The notes under the pieces: model-generated
What the model saw: the letters and a program-made list of their open reading frames with translations, nothing else
What the model was told of the DNA's origin: nothing
The model's database searches: none
Position numbers and translations under genes: made by a program
Assembly: GCF_900105785.1 (NCBI RefSeq)
Contig: NZ_LT629799.1
Location: 3,658,001 to 3,722,000, forward strand
Origin: Microlunatus sagamiharensis
GTDB lineage: Bacteria; Actinomycetota; Actinomycetes; Propionibacteriales; Propionibacteriaceae
DNA length: 64,000 nt
Reading direction: 5' to 3'
Shown: positions 37,279 through 45,920 of the stretch, piece after piece
Position numbering within the stretch: position 1 is the stretch's first letter
How the letters are laid out: each line of letters begins with the position of its first letter

Positions 37279-38243
37279 GCGGACGTCCGGCGGACGAGAC
37301 CGCGGCCGAGAGCCAGCCCGACGGCGACCGCGAGGCTCAGCAGCGACGTCGCCCGGGCCAGGCGGACCGTCCGGGCCACGTCGGCGACCGCCACCGGTCG
37401 CCCGTCGCCGAGCGTCCCGCGGTCCTCGACGTGCCCCTCGTACGCGTTCACCCCGCCGAGCCGGACGCCGAGGGCCCCGGCGAACGACGCCTCGACGACG
37501 CCGGCGTTCGGGCTGGGGTGCTGGGCCGCGTCACGCCGCACCGCGCCCAGCGCGGCGCCGGGGGTGCCCCCGACGAGTGGCGCCGCGACGGCGGCCAGCA
37601 GGCCGGCGACGCGGGCGGGCCCGAGGTTGAGCAGGTCGTCGAACCGCGCCGCCGCCCACCCGAACCGCCGGTAGCGCTCCGAGCGGTGCCCGACCATGGC
37701 GTCGAGGGTGTTCGCGGCCCGGTAGGCGAGCAGCCCCGGCACGCCGGCGACCGCGCCCCACAGCAGCGGGGCGACGACGGCGTCGGAGGTGTTCTCCGCG
37801 ACCGACTCGACGCAGGCCCGGGCGACCTCGTCGGCGTCGAGCCGGGTCGTGTCGCGTCCCACCAGGTGCGTCACCTGCACGCGGGCCGCGGCCAGGTCGC
37901 CCCGCTCGAGCTGCGCGGCCACCGTCTCGGCCTCGCGCCGCAGCGAACGTCCCCCGAGCACCGCCCACGTCGCCGCCGCCGTGACGAGGACGCGGGCGAC
38001 CGGGGCACGCCCGAGCCGTTCGAGGCCGACCCCGAGCAGCACGGCACCCCCGACGAGCACTCCTGCGTACGCCGTCCCCCGGAGCCGGTCGGGCGCCCAG
38101 ACCCGCCGCTCCAGGGCACCGGCGACGGTGCCGAAGGCGGCGACCGGGTGCCCGCGGCGGGGGTCGCCGAGGACGACGTCGGCGGCGTAGCCGAGCAGCA
38201 GGCCCGCCGCCGTCGCCCGCGGGCCAGCGCCTAGGGTCGTCAC
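37275..38243 (-). CDS. cobD: Adenosylcobinamide-phosphate synthase CobD/CbiB
   Basis: The 322-residue membrane enzyme attaches aminopropanol phosphate to adenosylcobyric acid. It has LLLGYAADVVLGDPRRGHPVAA, VARACVESVAENTSDAVVAPLLWG, RAANTLDAMVGHRSERYRRFGW and SPNAGVVEASFAGALGVRLGG. GTG 38243 is chosen; it is only 2 bases from the divergent cobU start, so each promoter must lie inside or across the other gene's 5' end. Confidence 0.92.
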   Translation of the reverse strand: MTTLGAGPRATAAGLLLGYAADVVLGDPRRGHPVAAFGTVAGALERRVWAPDRLRGTAYAGVLVGGAVLLGVGLERLGRAPVARVLVTAAATWAVLGGRSLRREAETVAAQLERGDLAAARVQVTHLVGRDTTRLDADEVARACVESVAENTSDAVVAPLLWGAVAGVPGLLAYRAANTLDAMVGHRSERYRRFGWAAARFDDLLNLGPARVAGLLAAVAAPLVGGTPGAALGAVRRDAAQHPSPNAGVVEASFAGALGVRLGGVNAYEGHVEDRGTLGDGRPVAVADVARTVRLARATSLLSLAVAVGLALGRGLVRRTSA

Positions 38244-38245
38244 CG

Positions 38246-38803
38246 ATGTCTCCTCTCGCCTCGGCACCGGCCCAGCGCACGCTCGTCACCGGCGGTGCCC
38301 GTTCGGGCAAGTCGCGCTTCGCGGAGGGTCTGGTGGCCGACGCGGAGACCGTCACCTACGTCGCGCCGGGCCCTGTGCCCGACCCGGCGACCGACGCGGA
38401 GTGGGCTGCGCGGGTGCGCGTGCACCAGCAGCGCCGCCCGGAGCACTGGACGACCGTCGAGACCGACGACGTGGCCGCGGTGCTGCGCCGCGGCGACGAC
38501 GCCTACCTCGTCGACTGCCTGGGGACCTGGGTGACCGCGGTGGTCGACGGCCTGGGCACCTGGGACGTGCCGCTGCCCGACTGGCAGGCCGACTTCGACG
38601 CCCGCGTCGAGGACCTCCTCGACGCGTGGCGCTCGACGCCGCGCATCGCCGTGGCCGTGACCAACGAGGTGGGCTGGGGCCTGGTGTCGGAGCACCGCTC
38701 GGGGCGCGTGTTCACCGACCTGCTCGGCCAGGTCAACGCCGCCGTCGCCGGCGCGAGCGAGGACTGCGTGCTGATGGTCGCGGGGCGCGCCCTCTACGTC
38801 TGA
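38246..38803 (+). CDS. cobU: Adenosylcobinamide kinase/guanylyltransferase
   Basis: The 185-residue enzyme has Walker A TGGARSGKSRFAE, VHQQRRPEHWTTVE, LVDCLGTWVTAVV and TNEVGWGLVSEHRSGRVFTDLLGQVN. It phosphorylates and GMP-activates adenosylcobinamide before CobS. TAGGGT (38232-38237) ends 8 bases before ATG, pointing to a leaderless message. It is the only cobalamin gene here on the plus strand. Confidence 0.94.
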   Translation: MSPLASAPAQRTLVTGGARSGKSRFAEGLVADAETVTYVAPGPVPDPATDAEWAARVRVHQQRRPEHWTTVETDDVAAVLRRGDDAYLVDCLGTWVTAVVDGLGTWDVPLPDWQADFDARVEDLLDAWRSTPRIAVAVTNEVGWGLVSEHRSGRVFTDLLGQVNAAVAGASEDCVLMVAGRALYV

Positions 38804-38829
38804 GTGCCCCCGAGCCCGGACCGGCGTGG

Positions 38830-39591
38830 TCACGCCGCGGCCGCCAGCACGACCAGCAGCGTCGCGAACGCCGCCTCGACCGCGGCCCCCATGACGTCGC
38901 CGCTGACCCCGCCGAAGCGGCGCGTGGTGTGCCGGACCAGCACGAGCACCACGACCGCGGCCAGGACCCCCGCGACCAGCCCCAGCCACCACGGCTGACG
39001 CACGGCGAGCCCGGCGACGACCGCGAGGCCGAGGAGCAGGAGCGTCCCGGTCGCCACCCCGAGCGGGCCGACCGAGCCGGCGACGACCCGGCCCAGGCCG
39101 TCCGGTCGCGCCGCCGGCACACCGACGCGGCAGACCAGCACGAGCACGGCCCGCGACGCGCAGACCAGCAGCAGCACCGCGAGGGCGCCACCCGACGCGT
39201 ACGGGAGCGCGGCGAGCCCGGCGACCTGGAGGCCGAGGACGACGACCAGGGCGACGGCACCCATCGGGCCGACGTCGCCGCGGCGCATCACCTCGAGCGC
39301 GCGGGCCCGGTCCCAGCTGGCGCCGAGCCCGTCGACGGTGTCGGCGAGCCCGTCGAGGTGCATGGCCCGCGTCCCCAGGGCCAGGACGCCGACCACCAGG
39401 AGGGCGCGGACGGCGGGCGGCAGCACCGCGAGCTGCGCGAGCAGCACGACCAGGCCGGCGAGCGCGGCGACCGGGAGCACGGCGACCGGCCCGAGGACCA
39501 TCGCGCGACCGGCCGTGCGCGGCGTCGCCTCGACCGGGCGTACGGGCACGACGCTCAGGAACCCGCCGGCCAGCCGCAGCGCGTCGAGCAC
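38830..39591 (-). CDS. cobS: Adenosylcobinamide-GDP ribazoletransferase (cobalamin synthase)
   Basis: The 253-residue polytopic membrane protein has the metal-binding MHLDGLADTVDGLGA and RRGDVGPMGAVALV motifs of CobS, with several hydrophobic helices. It joins adenosylcobinamide-GDP with alpha-ribazole. GTG 39591 lies 7 bases after cobT; it is the last gene behind the 41.8-kb riboswitch. Confidence 0.92.
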   Translation of the reverse strand: MLDALRLAGGFLSVVPVRPVEATPRTAGRAMVLGPVAVLPVAALAGLVVLLAQLAVLPPAVRALLVVGVLALGTRAMHLDGLADTVDGLGASWDRARALEVMRRGDVGPMGAVALVVVLGLQVAGLAALPYASGGALAVLLLVCASRAVLVLVCRVGVPAARPDGLGRVVAGSVGPLGVATGTLLLLGLAVVAGLAVRQPWWLGLVAGVLAAVVVLVLVRHTTRRFGGVSGDVMGAAVEAAFATLLVVLAAAA

Positions 39592-39598
39592 CGAGGTC

Positions 39599-40627
39599 CT
39601 ACCCGCCCGGCGCCAGGTCCGCGAGCAGCGCCATCTCGCGCAGCAGCAGGACGGCGGAGCGCAGGACGGGCAGCGCGGTGAGCGCACCCGTCCCTTCGCC
39701 GAGGCGCAGGCCGAGGTCGACCAGCGGCTCGAGCCCGAGCTTGTCGAGGGCGAGCTGCTGGGCGGGCTCGGTGGAGCGGTGGCCGGCGGCGCACCAGGCG
39801 ACCACGCCCGGTTCGAGGTCCTCGGCGACGGCCAGCTCGGCGAGGCTGACGATGCCGTCGAGCAGGACGGGCACCCCGGCCCGTGCCGCGGCGCACAGGA
39901 ACCCGACACCGACGGCGAGGTCGGCCGAGCCGAGGGCGGCGAGCCGCTGCACGGGGTCGTCGACGCGCGCGCCGGCGCGGGCGAGCGCGGTGGCGACGAC
40001 CTCCGTCTTGTGCGCGAGCGCGGCGTCGTCGACGCCGGTGCCGCGCCCGACGACCGCGTCCGCCCCCACGCCGAAGGTGGCGGCGACCAGGGCCGCGGCC
40101 GGTGTGGTGTTGCCGATGCCCAGGTCGCCGAGCAGCAGCAGGTCGGCCCCGGCCGCGATCTCCTCGGCCGCGATCGCCGCGCCGGCGTCCAGCGCGGTGC
40201 GGACCTCGTCGGCCCTCAGCGCGTCCTCGGTGTCGATCGACCCGGACGAGCGCCGCAGGCGGTGGCGCCCGACCGCGGGACCGAGGCCGCCGAGGTCGGC
40301 GTCCACCGCGATGTCGAGGACCTGCATGGCCACGCCGTGCTGGCGGGCGAGGACGTTCGCCCCCGAACCGCCCCCGGCCATCGCGGCGACCATCGCGCCG
40401 GTGACCTCGCGGGGGTAGGCCGAGACCCCGGCGTGCGAGACGCCGTGGTCGCCGGCGAGGACGGTGAGGCGTACGCGCTCGAGCGGGCGCGGCGGGCAGG
40501 TGCCCTGGCAGGCGGCGACCCAGGCAGCCGCGTCCTCGAGGCGTCCGAGCGCCCCGAGCGGCTTGGCCAGGGCGTCCGACCGTTCCCGGGCGGCGCGGGC
40601 GGCCGCCGCCGACGGCGGCGCGATCAC
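39599..40627 (-). CDS. cobT: Nicotinate-nucleotide--dimethylbenzimidazole phosphoribosyltransferase
   Basis: The 342-residue enzyme activates the lower ligand as alpha-ribazole phosphate. Motifs: KPLGALGRLEDAAAWVA, VLAGDHGVSHAGVSAYP, DLLLLGDLGIGNTTPAAALVAA, and the C-terminal LRLGEGTGALTALPVLRSA with the catalytic Glu. GTG 40627 overlaps the cbtA stop by 4 bases. Confidence 0.94.
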   Translation of the reverse strand: MIAPPSAAAARAARERSDALAKPLGALGRLEDAAAWVAACQGTCPPRPLERVRLTVLAGDHGVSHAGVSAYPREVTGAMVAAMAGGGSGANVLARQHGVAMQVLDIAVDADLGGLGPAVGRHRLRRSSGSIDTEDALRADEVRTALDAGAAIAAEEIAAGADLLLLGDLGIGNTTPAAALVAATFGVGADAVVGRGTGVDDAALAHKTEVVATALARAGARVDDPVQRLAALGSADLAVGVGFLCAAARAGVPVLLDGIVSLAELAVAEDLEPGVVAWCAAGHRSTEPAQQLALDKLGLEPLVDLGLRLGEGTGALTALPVLRSAVLLLREMALLADLAPGG

Positions 40628-41445
40628 GCGTCGACCAGCGCGGTGGTGCGCTCGCTGCGACGGCCGCGGACGGCCAGGCGGTGCGCCAGCTCGGCGGTGA
40701 CGAGCCCGATGACGCCCCACAGGGTGAGCTGGACGAGCACGCTCGACAGCCGGAAGTCGTAGAGCACGCTCGCCGGGAAGCCCTCGGGCACCTCGTCGTA
40801 GGTCGGCACCAGGCTGCTCGCCAGGCCGACCACGACGACGTACGCGGCCCCGCAGACGATCGCGGCGTACCAGGCGCCCCAGCGCGCAGCGGCCCGACGG
40901 CCGACCAGCACGGCGGTCACCCCGGCGATCACCGAGATGGCCACGAGCAGGAAGTAGAGCTCGGTGCGGTAGCCGATGGTGTCGGCCGAACCGACGGCCG
41001 GCGGGTTGGGCGGGTAGGTCAGGAACGGCACGAGGTAGACCGCGACGAAGCCGAGCCCGGCGACCAGGAGCGGCACGCCCCGGGCCCCGAGTCGGCCGAA
41101 GCGGCCCATCCCGAGCGCGCTGACCACGCCGATCAGCCCGCCGAGGGTGACCCCGGCGACGATCGTCGCGGTGGCCAGTCCGGCGGTCGACTGCAGCGAA
41201 CGGGGGACCTCGGTCTCCCCGGCGGTGCCGTGGTCGTGACCACCGGCGGCGTGACCGTGGTCGTGGTCCTCGGCGGCGGCGGAACCGGTGTCGGTCCCGT
41301 GCGAGTGACCCCCTGCGGAGTCCTCGAGGGCGATGGCGGCGCTGACGGACGGCTCACCGACGACGTACGCCACGAAGAACGCGGCGACGCCGGCGAGCAG
41401 GCCGGCCAGCAGCCCCCGGACCAGCAGGTCCCGGGCTGTGGTCAT
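40624..41445 (-). CDS. cbtA: CbtA-family cobalt transporter subunit
   Basis: The 273-residue membrane protein has about six helices. A His-rich loop after TM1 (HSHGTDTG..., DHDHGHAAGGHDHG) is a likely Co2+ trap. The YPPNPPAVGSADTIGYRTELY region is typical of CbtA. It is paired with cbtB 9 bases upstream and lies behind a cobalamin riboswitch, so it would supply cobalt for the ring. CbtA/CbtB are predicted B12-regulated cobalt importers (known family prediction). Confidence 0.93.
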   Translation of the reverse strand: MTTARDLLVRGLLAGLLAGVAAFFVAYVVGEPSVSAAIALEDSAGGHSHGTDTGSAAAEDHDHGHAAGGHDHGTAGETEVPRSLQSTAGLATATIVAGVTLGGLIGVVSALGMGRFGRLGARGVPLLVAGLGFVAVYLVPFLTYPPNPPAVGSADTIGYRTELYFLLVAISVIAGVTAVLVGRRAAARWGAWYAAIVCGAAYVVVVGLASSLVPTYDEVPEGFPASVLYDFRLSSVLVQLTLWGVIGLVTAELAHRLAVRGRRSERTTALVDA

Positions 41446-41454
41446 CTCAGCGGC

Positions 41455-41694
41455 TCAGTGGCAGGGGAAGCCGAGGAGGTGGCGCCCGTCGTGGGTCCAC
41501 TCGTGCACGGCGGTGCCGTTCAGCAGCGAGGTGGCCCCCTGCTCGGCGCCGACGAAGTACATCGCCACGAAGGCGAGCAGCGCGGCGAACGCGAGCCAGG
41601 GCAGCACCTGGTGCAGCGGGACGGGCTTGAGCGTCACGGCTGCGGGCGCAGGGGCCGGCGCGGCGATGGCGGTGGGGGTGCGGTGGTCGGTCAT
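41455..41694 (-). CDS. cbtB: CbtB-domain protein
   Basis: The 79-residue protein has one membrane helix (LPWLAFAALLAFVAMYFVGA) and the hallmark C-terminal His-rich end VHEWTHDGRHLLGFPCH, which likely binds cobalt. It is the first gene after the cobalamin riboswitch. Confidence 0.93.
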   Translation of the reverse strand: MTDHRTPTAIAAPAPAPAAVTLKPVPLHQVLPWLAFAALLAFVAMYFVGAEQGATSLLNGTAVHEWTHDGRHLLGFPCH

Positions 41695-41737
41695 GGTTCC
41701 TCCTGGGTTTCAGCGACCCGTGGTCGGGAGCCCGTGG

Positions 41738-41840
41738 AGGAGGGGTCTGACTCGGGCGTCACCCTCTGGTCGAGGGCTGGCCCACACAGTGGCGCGACCG
41801 TGCCGGAGTCCCACCGGCTTCCGCTTGATCTCCGCGAACC
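41738..41840 (-). promoter_or_regulatory. Cobalamin riboswitch upstream of cbtB
   Basis: On the minus strand the leader reads GGAAGCCGGTGGGACTCC, then CGGTCGCGCCACTGTG and finally GAGTCAGAC. These are the conserved blocks of the adenosylcobalamin riboswitch, including the GCCACTG core at 41787-41793. It precedes cbtB-cbtA-cobT-cobS and would shut them off when B12 is plentiful. Confidence 0.92.
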
Positions 41841-41917
41841 CGAGCACTGTAGCCCGTACGCACCCGGGTCGGCGAGGGCGTGACCACGGCTTGGCTTCGC
41901 GGACGGCGACGCGTCCG

Positions 41918-42877
41918 TCAGCCGTACGTCTCGACGTCGCTGAAGAGGCTGCTGACGCTCTCGCCGTGGTGGATCCGGTGCATGGTCTCGGCGAAGAGCG
42001 GGGCGACCGAGCGGACGTGCAGGTTCGGCAGCCGGTCGCCGTGCGCCTGGGGGACCGTGTCGGTGGTGACCACCTGCTTGACGCCCGGCTCGTTGGCCAG
42101 GCGCTCGATGGCCTGGCCGGTGAAGAGCCCGTGCGTGCAGACGACCGAGGCCTCGTTCGCGCCGTGCTCGCGCAGCACCCGCAGCAGCTCCACGATCGAG
42201 CCGCCGGTGGCGATCTCGTCGTCGAGGATGATGACGTCGCGGCCCTCGACGTCGCCGACGATGCGGTCGATGACGACCCGGTCGTCGGAGAGGCGCTGCT
42301 TGGACCCGGCGGCCACGGGCAGGCCCAGCTCGCGGGCGAAGGCGGCGGCGACCTTGGCGTTGCCGAGGTCGGGGGACACGACGACGGTGTTGCTGAGGTC
42401 GAAGCGGCGGAAGTGCGCGGCCAGCTCCAGCGTCGCGCTCAGGTGGTCGACCGGCACGGAGAAGAAGCCGTGCACCTGCGGGGAGTGCAGGGCCATCGTC
42501 AGCACGCGGGTCGCGCCCGCGCTGGCCAGCATGTCGGCGACGAGCCGGGCGCCGATCGAGATGCGCGGCTCGTCCTTCTTGTCCGAGCGGGCGTAGGCGA
42601 AGTGCGGGATGACGGCGGTGATGTGGTCGGCCGAGGCACCCCGCGCCGCGTCGAGCATGAGCAGGAGCTCCATGAGGTTCTCCTGCACCGGCGGTACCAG
42701 CGGCTGCACGACGTAGACGTCACGGCGCCGGCAGTTGGCGCGCAGCTGCACCTGCAGGCAGTCGTTGCTGAAGCGCCGCACCACCGAAGGGCTCAGCTGC
42801 ACCCCGAGGATGCGGCACACGTCGCGCGCGAACTCCGGGTGCGCCGACCCGCTGAAGACGGTGATCTCTCCGGTCAC
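41918..42877 (-). CDS. prs: Ribose-phosphate pyrophosphokinase
   Basis: The 319-residue PRPP synthetase shows ITVFSGSAHPEFARDVC, the ATP loop IPHFAYARSDKKDEPR, VVVSPDLGNAKVAAAFA and the PRPP-binding loop VIILDDEIATGGSIVEL. GTG 42877 follows AAGGAGG. It stands alone rather than in a glmU-prs unit, so it may be a second paralogue. It provides PRPP, which cobT chemistry indirectly needs, but no operon link is visible. Confidence 0.9.
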   Translation of the reverse strand: MTGEITVFSGSAHPEFARDVCRILGVQLSPSVVRRFSNDCLQVQLRANCRRRDVYVVQPLVPPVQENLMELLLMLDAARGASADHITAVIPHFAYARSDKKDEPRISIGARLVADMLASAGATRVLTMALHSPQVHGFFSVPVDHLSATLELAAHFRRFDLSNTVVVSPDLGNAKVAAAFARELGLPVAAGSKQRLSDDRVVIDRIVGDVEGRDVIILDDEIATGGSIVELLRVLREHGANEASVVCTHGLFTGQAIERLANEPGVKQVVTTDTVPQAHGDRLPNLHVRSVAPLFAETMHRIHHGESVSSLFSDVETYG

Positions 42878-43034
42878 TGGTGGCCTCCTTGTCGTGCAGG
42901 GGCGACCCCACAGCTCTCGGCCCGCCCCCTGACCGGGAGGACCGTGCACCATCTCAGCGGACGGCCGGTCGGCGCGCGGCACCGGGGTCCCGGGCGGCAG
43001 GACCTGGGCCCTCGTACGGATTAGGGTCACGACC

Positions 43035-43811
43035 ATGCGCAAGCCGCCTCCCCGCTCGGCGGTGCCGCACAAGTTCATCTACCGCGAGGTCGTGCGCCAC
43101 CCCTCGGCGATCCTGTTCATCACCCAGCTGCTCGGGGTGCTGCTGTACGCCCTCGACGAGGCCACCTCGACCGCGACCGGCTGGCGGGTCGCCCTCGAGC
43201 TCTTCGGCGCCGGCGTGCTGGCGCTGGCCATCTGGGCCGTGCGGGACCAGCCGGGCCCGACCTGGATGGCGGTGATCCTCGGGGTGGCCGCGTCCGGGCT
43301 CTCGGTGCTCGGTCTCGTCCTCGGCTCGACCCCGGTCGAGCTCGCCGGCGACGTCGTGCACGCCGCGTTCTACTTCCTCGCCGCCTCCAGCATGTTGGTC
43401 TACATGCTCGCCGACTCCGACGTGACCCACGACGAGCTGTGGGCGGTCGGGGCGACGTTCACCCTGGTGGCGTGGGCGTTCGCGTACGTCTTCGCGGTCG
43501 TGCAGCAGCTCGCGCCCGGCAGCTTCATCGCCGCGGTCGACCCCGACGCCCCGCGGACGTGGCTGGAGCTGCTCTTCCTCAGCTTCACCAACCTGTCGAG
43601 CACCGGGCTGTCCGACGTCGTGCCGGTGCTGCCCGTCGCCCGTTCGGTCGTGATGATCGAGCAGCTGGCGGGGCTGGCCTACGTGGCGCTGTTCGTGTCG
43701 CGGGTGGTCGGGCTGACCATCAACCGGCGGCGGATGACCCACCCCGAGGCCGGGGAGGACGTGCGGCGGGAGCAGGGAGCTGGGCAGCCAGTCCTGCGAC
43801 AGGACCGATGA
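43035..43811 (+). CDS. Ion-channel-like integral membrane protein
   Basis: The 258-residue protein has about six hydrophobic helices. The last two flank a pore-loop-like FLSFTNLSSTGLSDVVPV, as in two-TM potassium channels, but the usual TVGYGD filter is replaced by SSTGLSD. TTAGGGT ends 7 bases before ATG, suggesting a leaderless message. Its last 92 bases overlap the convergent cobA gene. Conductance and selectivity cannot be inferred. Confidence 0.75.
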   Translation: MRKPPPRSAVPHKFIYREVVRHPSAILFITQLLGVLLYALDEATSTATGWRVALELFGAGVLALAIWAVRDQPGPTWMAVILGVAASGLSVLGLVLGSTPVELAGDVVHAAFYFLAASSMLVYMLADSDVTHDELWAVGATFTLVAWAFAYVFAVVQQLAPGSFIAAVDPDAPRTWLELLFLSFTNLSSTGLSDVVPVLPVARSVVMIEQLAGLAYVALFVSRVVGLTINRRRMTHPEAGEDVRREQGAGQPVLRQDR

Positions 43812-44838
43812 CGGTGACCGCCGGGGCGCGGACACCCGCGGCCTCGCCGACGGCGGCGATGTCGGCGACGGTCGCGCTGACGCTGCGCTGAGCGGGCAGC
43901 CCCGCGTCGGTGACGGTGAGCGCGGGCGTGGTGGCGGGCAGGCCCTGCGCGACGAGCTCGGCGGTGATCGCGGGCAGCGTGGCGATGCCCATCAGGACGA
44001 CGAGCGTCGTGCCGCTGCGGGCGAGTGCGCCCCAGTCGAGCGTCGAGCCCGGGTCCCCCGGCGGCAGGTGGCCGGAGACCACCGTGAAGCCCTGGGTGAG
44101 GGTGCGGTGGGTCAGCGGCACGCCGGCGAGGGCGGGGCCGGCCAGCGCGGAGGAGACGCCCGGCACGACCTCGACGGGGATGCCCGCCTCGGCGCAGGCC
44201 TGCCACTCCTCGCCACCGCGGCCGAAGACGAAGGGGTCGCCGCCCTTGAGGCGCACGACCCGCTTGCCGGCGCGCGCGTGCTCGACCAGCAGCTCGTTGA
44301 TGCGCTCCTGCGGCGTGAACGACCCGCGCGGGATCTTGGCGACGTCGACCACCTCGGCGTGCGCCGGGGCCTGGTCGAGGACGCCGATGGGGGCGAGCCG
44401 GTCGGTGACCACCACGTCGGCGCTGCGAACCGCCTCGAGCCCGGCCACGGTGAGCAGCCCGGGGTCGCCGGGCCCGCCGCCGACGAGCACGACCGAGCCC
44501 TGGCCGGGCGTGGCGCCCGGCGCCGCGGCGGGTCGGCGGCTGCCGACCACCGGCAGGCCGAGGTCGGCGCACCAGCGGCGGACGACCTCGTCGAGCGTGG
44601 GGTCGGCGACGACGACGAGGTGCACCGCGTGCAGGTCGACGGGGCTGGGGGAGCGCCGGTCGAGGCCGATCTGGCCGCGCTCGGCCAGGTCCACGACGGT
44701 GTCCACGGGGGTGTGGCCGACCACGCGGACCAGCGCGCCGGCGTCCAGCAGCGAGCGCACGGGCGCGAGCGCGCCGGCACCGGCGCCGGCGACCAGCACG
44801 GCGCACCCGGCGAGGTCGAGGTCGGCGGTGAAGCTCAC
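43720..44838 (-). CDS. cobA: Uroporphyrinogen-III C-methyltransferase with siroheme-synthase-like N-domain
   Basis: The 372-residue protein has an N-terminal Rossmann part (AVLVAGAGAGALAPVRSLL, about residues 1-105) resembling the precorrin-2 dehydrogenase half of CysG. The SUMT domain follows: VVLVGGGPGDPGLLTVAGLE, VVRLKGGDPFVFGRGGEEW and VPGVSSALAGPALAGVPLTH. It makes precorrin-2, the entry to B12 and siroheme. GTG 44838 overlaps the cobC stop (GTGA). The C-terminal tail overlaps the ion-channel gene on the other strand by 92 bases. Confidence 0.92.
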   Translation of the reverse strand: MSFTADLDLAGCAVLVAGAGAGALAPVRSLLDAGALVRVVGHTPVDTVVDLAERGQIGLDRRSPSPVDLHAVHLVVVADPTLDEVVRRWCADLGLPVVGSRRPAAAPGATPGQGSVVLVGGGPGDPGLLTVAGLEAVRSADVVVTDRLAPIGVLDQAPAHAEVVDVAKIPRGSFTPQERINELLVEHARAGKRVVRLKGGDPFVFGRGGEEWQACAEAGIPVEVVPGVSSALAGPALAGVPLTHRTLTQGFTVVSGHLPPGDPGSTLDWGALARSGTTLVVLMGIATLPAITAELVAQGLPATTPALTVTDAGLPAQRSVSATVADIAAVGEAAGVRAPAVTVIGPVAGLAAQLPAPAARPPRPRGGSSAAG

Positions 44839-45920
44839 GCGAGGCACCGTACGACCGCGGCCGCGAGAGCGGCACTGGTCGTCTCGTCGCGGACGGCCAC
44901 GCGGACCCAGCCGGCGTCCAGCCCGGGGAAGGTCTCGCCCCGACGGACCGCGTACCCCTGGTCGCGCAGCGCGTGCCGCAGCCAGCCCCGCGGGCGCTCG
45001 GGGCGCAGGTGCGCGGTGTCGAGCAGGACGAACGGGGCGCGCGGGTCGCCGGCCGCGGTCAGCCCGAGCGGGGCGAGCGCGTCGAGCAGGGCCCGGCGCC
45101 GGCCGGTGAACCGGTCCGCCGCGGCCGCCGCCTCGGCCCGGGCGGCGGGCGACAGGCAGGCGACCGTGGCCGCGAGCGCCGGGGTCGAGGCGGACCAGGG
45201 CGGCTGCTGGGCGCGCAGCCGCGCCACCAGCGCCGGGTCCCCGACCACGTAGCCCGCCCGGAGCCCGGCCAGCCCCCAGGTCTTGGTCAGCGAGCGCAGC
45301 ACGAGCACCCCGGGCAGGTCGGCGGCCGCGAGCGAGGCGGGTTCGCCCGGGACCGCGTCCATGAAGGCCTCGTCGACGACCAGCACGCGCCCGGGCCGGA
45401 CGAGGGCCTCGAGCGTCGCGCGCGGGTGGAGCACGGAGGTGGGGTTCGTCGGGTTGCCGACCATGACCAGGTCGGCGTCCTCCGGCACCCGAGCGGGATC
45501 GAGGACGAAGCCCTCGGCCGCGGTGAGGACCAGGCGCTCGGGCCGGTGCCCGGCGGCGAGGAGCGCGGCCTCGGGCTCGGTGAACTGCGGGTGCACGACC
45601 AGCGCGTGCCGGGGGGTGAGGGCCCGTGCGACCAGGGTGAACGCCTCCGCCCCACCGGCGGTGGGCAGCACCCGGTCGAGGTCGACGCCGTGGGCGGCGG
45701 CGATGGCCTTGGCCGCTTCGTCCGTCCGCGGGTAGGCCCCGAGCGTCGCCGTGCTGGCGTTGATCACCTCGCGCAGCCAGGCCGGGGGTGCGGGCGTCGC
45801 GACGTTCACGGCGAGGTCGACGAGGCCCTCGCCCACGTCCGAGTCGCCGTGGTGGGCGAGGTCGTGGTCCGGCCCGTGCTGGTCCTGCTGGCGCGCGGTG
45901 CGGGCCGCGTGGTCGTGCAC
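44835..45920 (-). CDS. cobC: Cobalamin-pathway aminotransferase CobC (threonine-phosphate decarboxylase type)
   Basis: This fold-I PLP enzyme shows LPTAGGAEAFTLVARAL, VMVGNPTNPTSVLHPRATLE, VLVVDEAFMDAVPGEPAS and the lysine box LRSLTKTWGLAGLRAGYVVG. It would supply aminopropanol phosphate for CobD. The frame continues upstream without a stop into residues that belong to the end of CobB (HASYQHVHWAGHPQ), so the ancestral gene looks like a CobB-CobC fusion. GTG 45920 is only the best start if CobC is made separately. Confidence 0.82.
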   Translation of the reverse strand: MHDHAARTARQQDQHGPDHDLAHHGDSDVGEGLVDLAVNVATPAPPAWLREVINASTATLGAYPRTDEAAKAIAAAHGVDLDRVLPTAGGAEAFTLVARALTPRHALVVHPQFTEPEAALLAAGHRPERLVLTAAEGFVLDPARVPEDADLVMVGNPTNPTSVLHPRATLEALVRPGRVLVVDEAFMDAVPGEPASLAAADLPGVLVLRSLTKTWGLAGLRAGYVVGDPALVARLRAQQPPWSASTPALAATVACLSPAARAEAAAAADRFTGRRRALLDALAPLGLTAAGDPRAPFVLLDTAHLRPERPRGWLRHALRDQGYAVRRGETFPGLDAGWVRVAVRDETTSAALAAAVVRCLA

